Assembly: GCA_039024295.1 (NCBI GenBank)
Contig: JBCDIQ010000384.1
Span: 1-5,353 of the forward strand
Reading direction: 5' to 3'
DNA length: 5,353 nucleotides
Source: JBCDIQ01 sp039024295
GTDB taxonomy: Bacteria > Bacteroidota > Bacteroidia > J057
In this document: piece after piece, positions 5,269-5,353 of the stretch
Numbering within the stretch: the first letter of the stretch is position 1
Layout of the letters: every line of letters starts with the position of its first letter
The notes under the pieces: model-generated
Database searches by the model: none
What the model was told of the DNA's origin: nothing
Seen by the model: the letters and a program-made list of their open reading frames with translations, nothing else
Translations under genes and position numbers: made by a program

Positions 5269-5353
5269 TTAATCGTCACCGGCTAATGGAAGTTCATCTT
5301 TATATAAGTAGTAATTTAAAGTTTTTGCGGAACCATTTTCACTTGAATCGCCG
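5269..5353 (-). CDS. C-terminal end of an unidentified gene (enters from right edge)
   Basis: Reading leftwards from the edge, one frame gives 27 codons ending in NYYLYKDELPLAGDD and a TAA at 5271-5269. The acidic, ordered-looking end and the switch to very AT-rich DNA right after the stop suggest a true gene end. It is too short to identify. A plus-strand frame from ATG 5286 is also open to the edge but reads less like protein. Confidence 0.4.
   Translation of the reverse strand, partial: GDSSENGSAKTLNYYLYKDELPLAGDD

Overview
This 5.35 kb window looks like chromosome from a Bacteroidota species, most likely a Cytophagales/Cyclobacteriaceae-type organism. The reasons are AT-rich spacers, genes without recognisable Shine-Dalgarno sequences, promoter-like motifs of the TTG-N19-TAnnTTTG type, and proteins with typical Bacteroidota homologues (baeRF, DUF2945/HVA1, a short RRM protein, a general-stress-protein-26-like flavoprotein, and a Glu-rich coiled-coil lipoprotein). 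The genus is an inference.

Layout, left to right. Positions 1-407 (minus) hold the N-terminal part of an exported protein that runs off the left edge. Just upstream on the same strand (427-602) is the front half of a DUF2945/HVA1 (Tudor-like) gene. It loses its family signature half way, and its frame continues without a stop into the exported protein. Upstream of that, 620-1786 (minus) encodes a full-length bacterial homologue of archaeo-eukaryotic release factor 1 (baeRF family 3 type). These three probably share a transcript. A 545-base gap (1787-2331) has no credible protein gene. It holds an orphan plus-strand intrinsic terminator preceded by nested hairpins (a possible small RNA), and a denser structured element at 2080-2324 with several dyads and near-direct-repeat edges. 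Positions 2332-3630 (minus) encode a response regulator with a SpoIIE/RsbU-type PP2C phosphatase output domain. Transcribed divergently from it, 3763-4008 (plus) encodes an 81-residue RRM protein behind a good Bacteroidota promoter. Its last codons form a 13-bp terminator hairpin shared with the convergent gene at 4043-4549 (minus), a GSP26-like PNPOx-fold flavoprotein. That gene follows, and is probably co-transcribed with, a coiled-coil lipoprotein gene at 4598-5149 (minus). The right edge (5269-5353, minus) probably holds the last 27 codons of another gene.

Taken together this reads as a stress-response neighbourhood: a partner-switch type phosphatase regulator (PP2C), a release-factor-like ribosome or translation quality-control protein, an RNA-binding protein, a general stress flavoprotein and envelope proteins. 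I infer shared stress regulation from the gene families; the sequence shows no common operator. I saw no CRISPR array, tRNA, rRNA, transposase or integrase.
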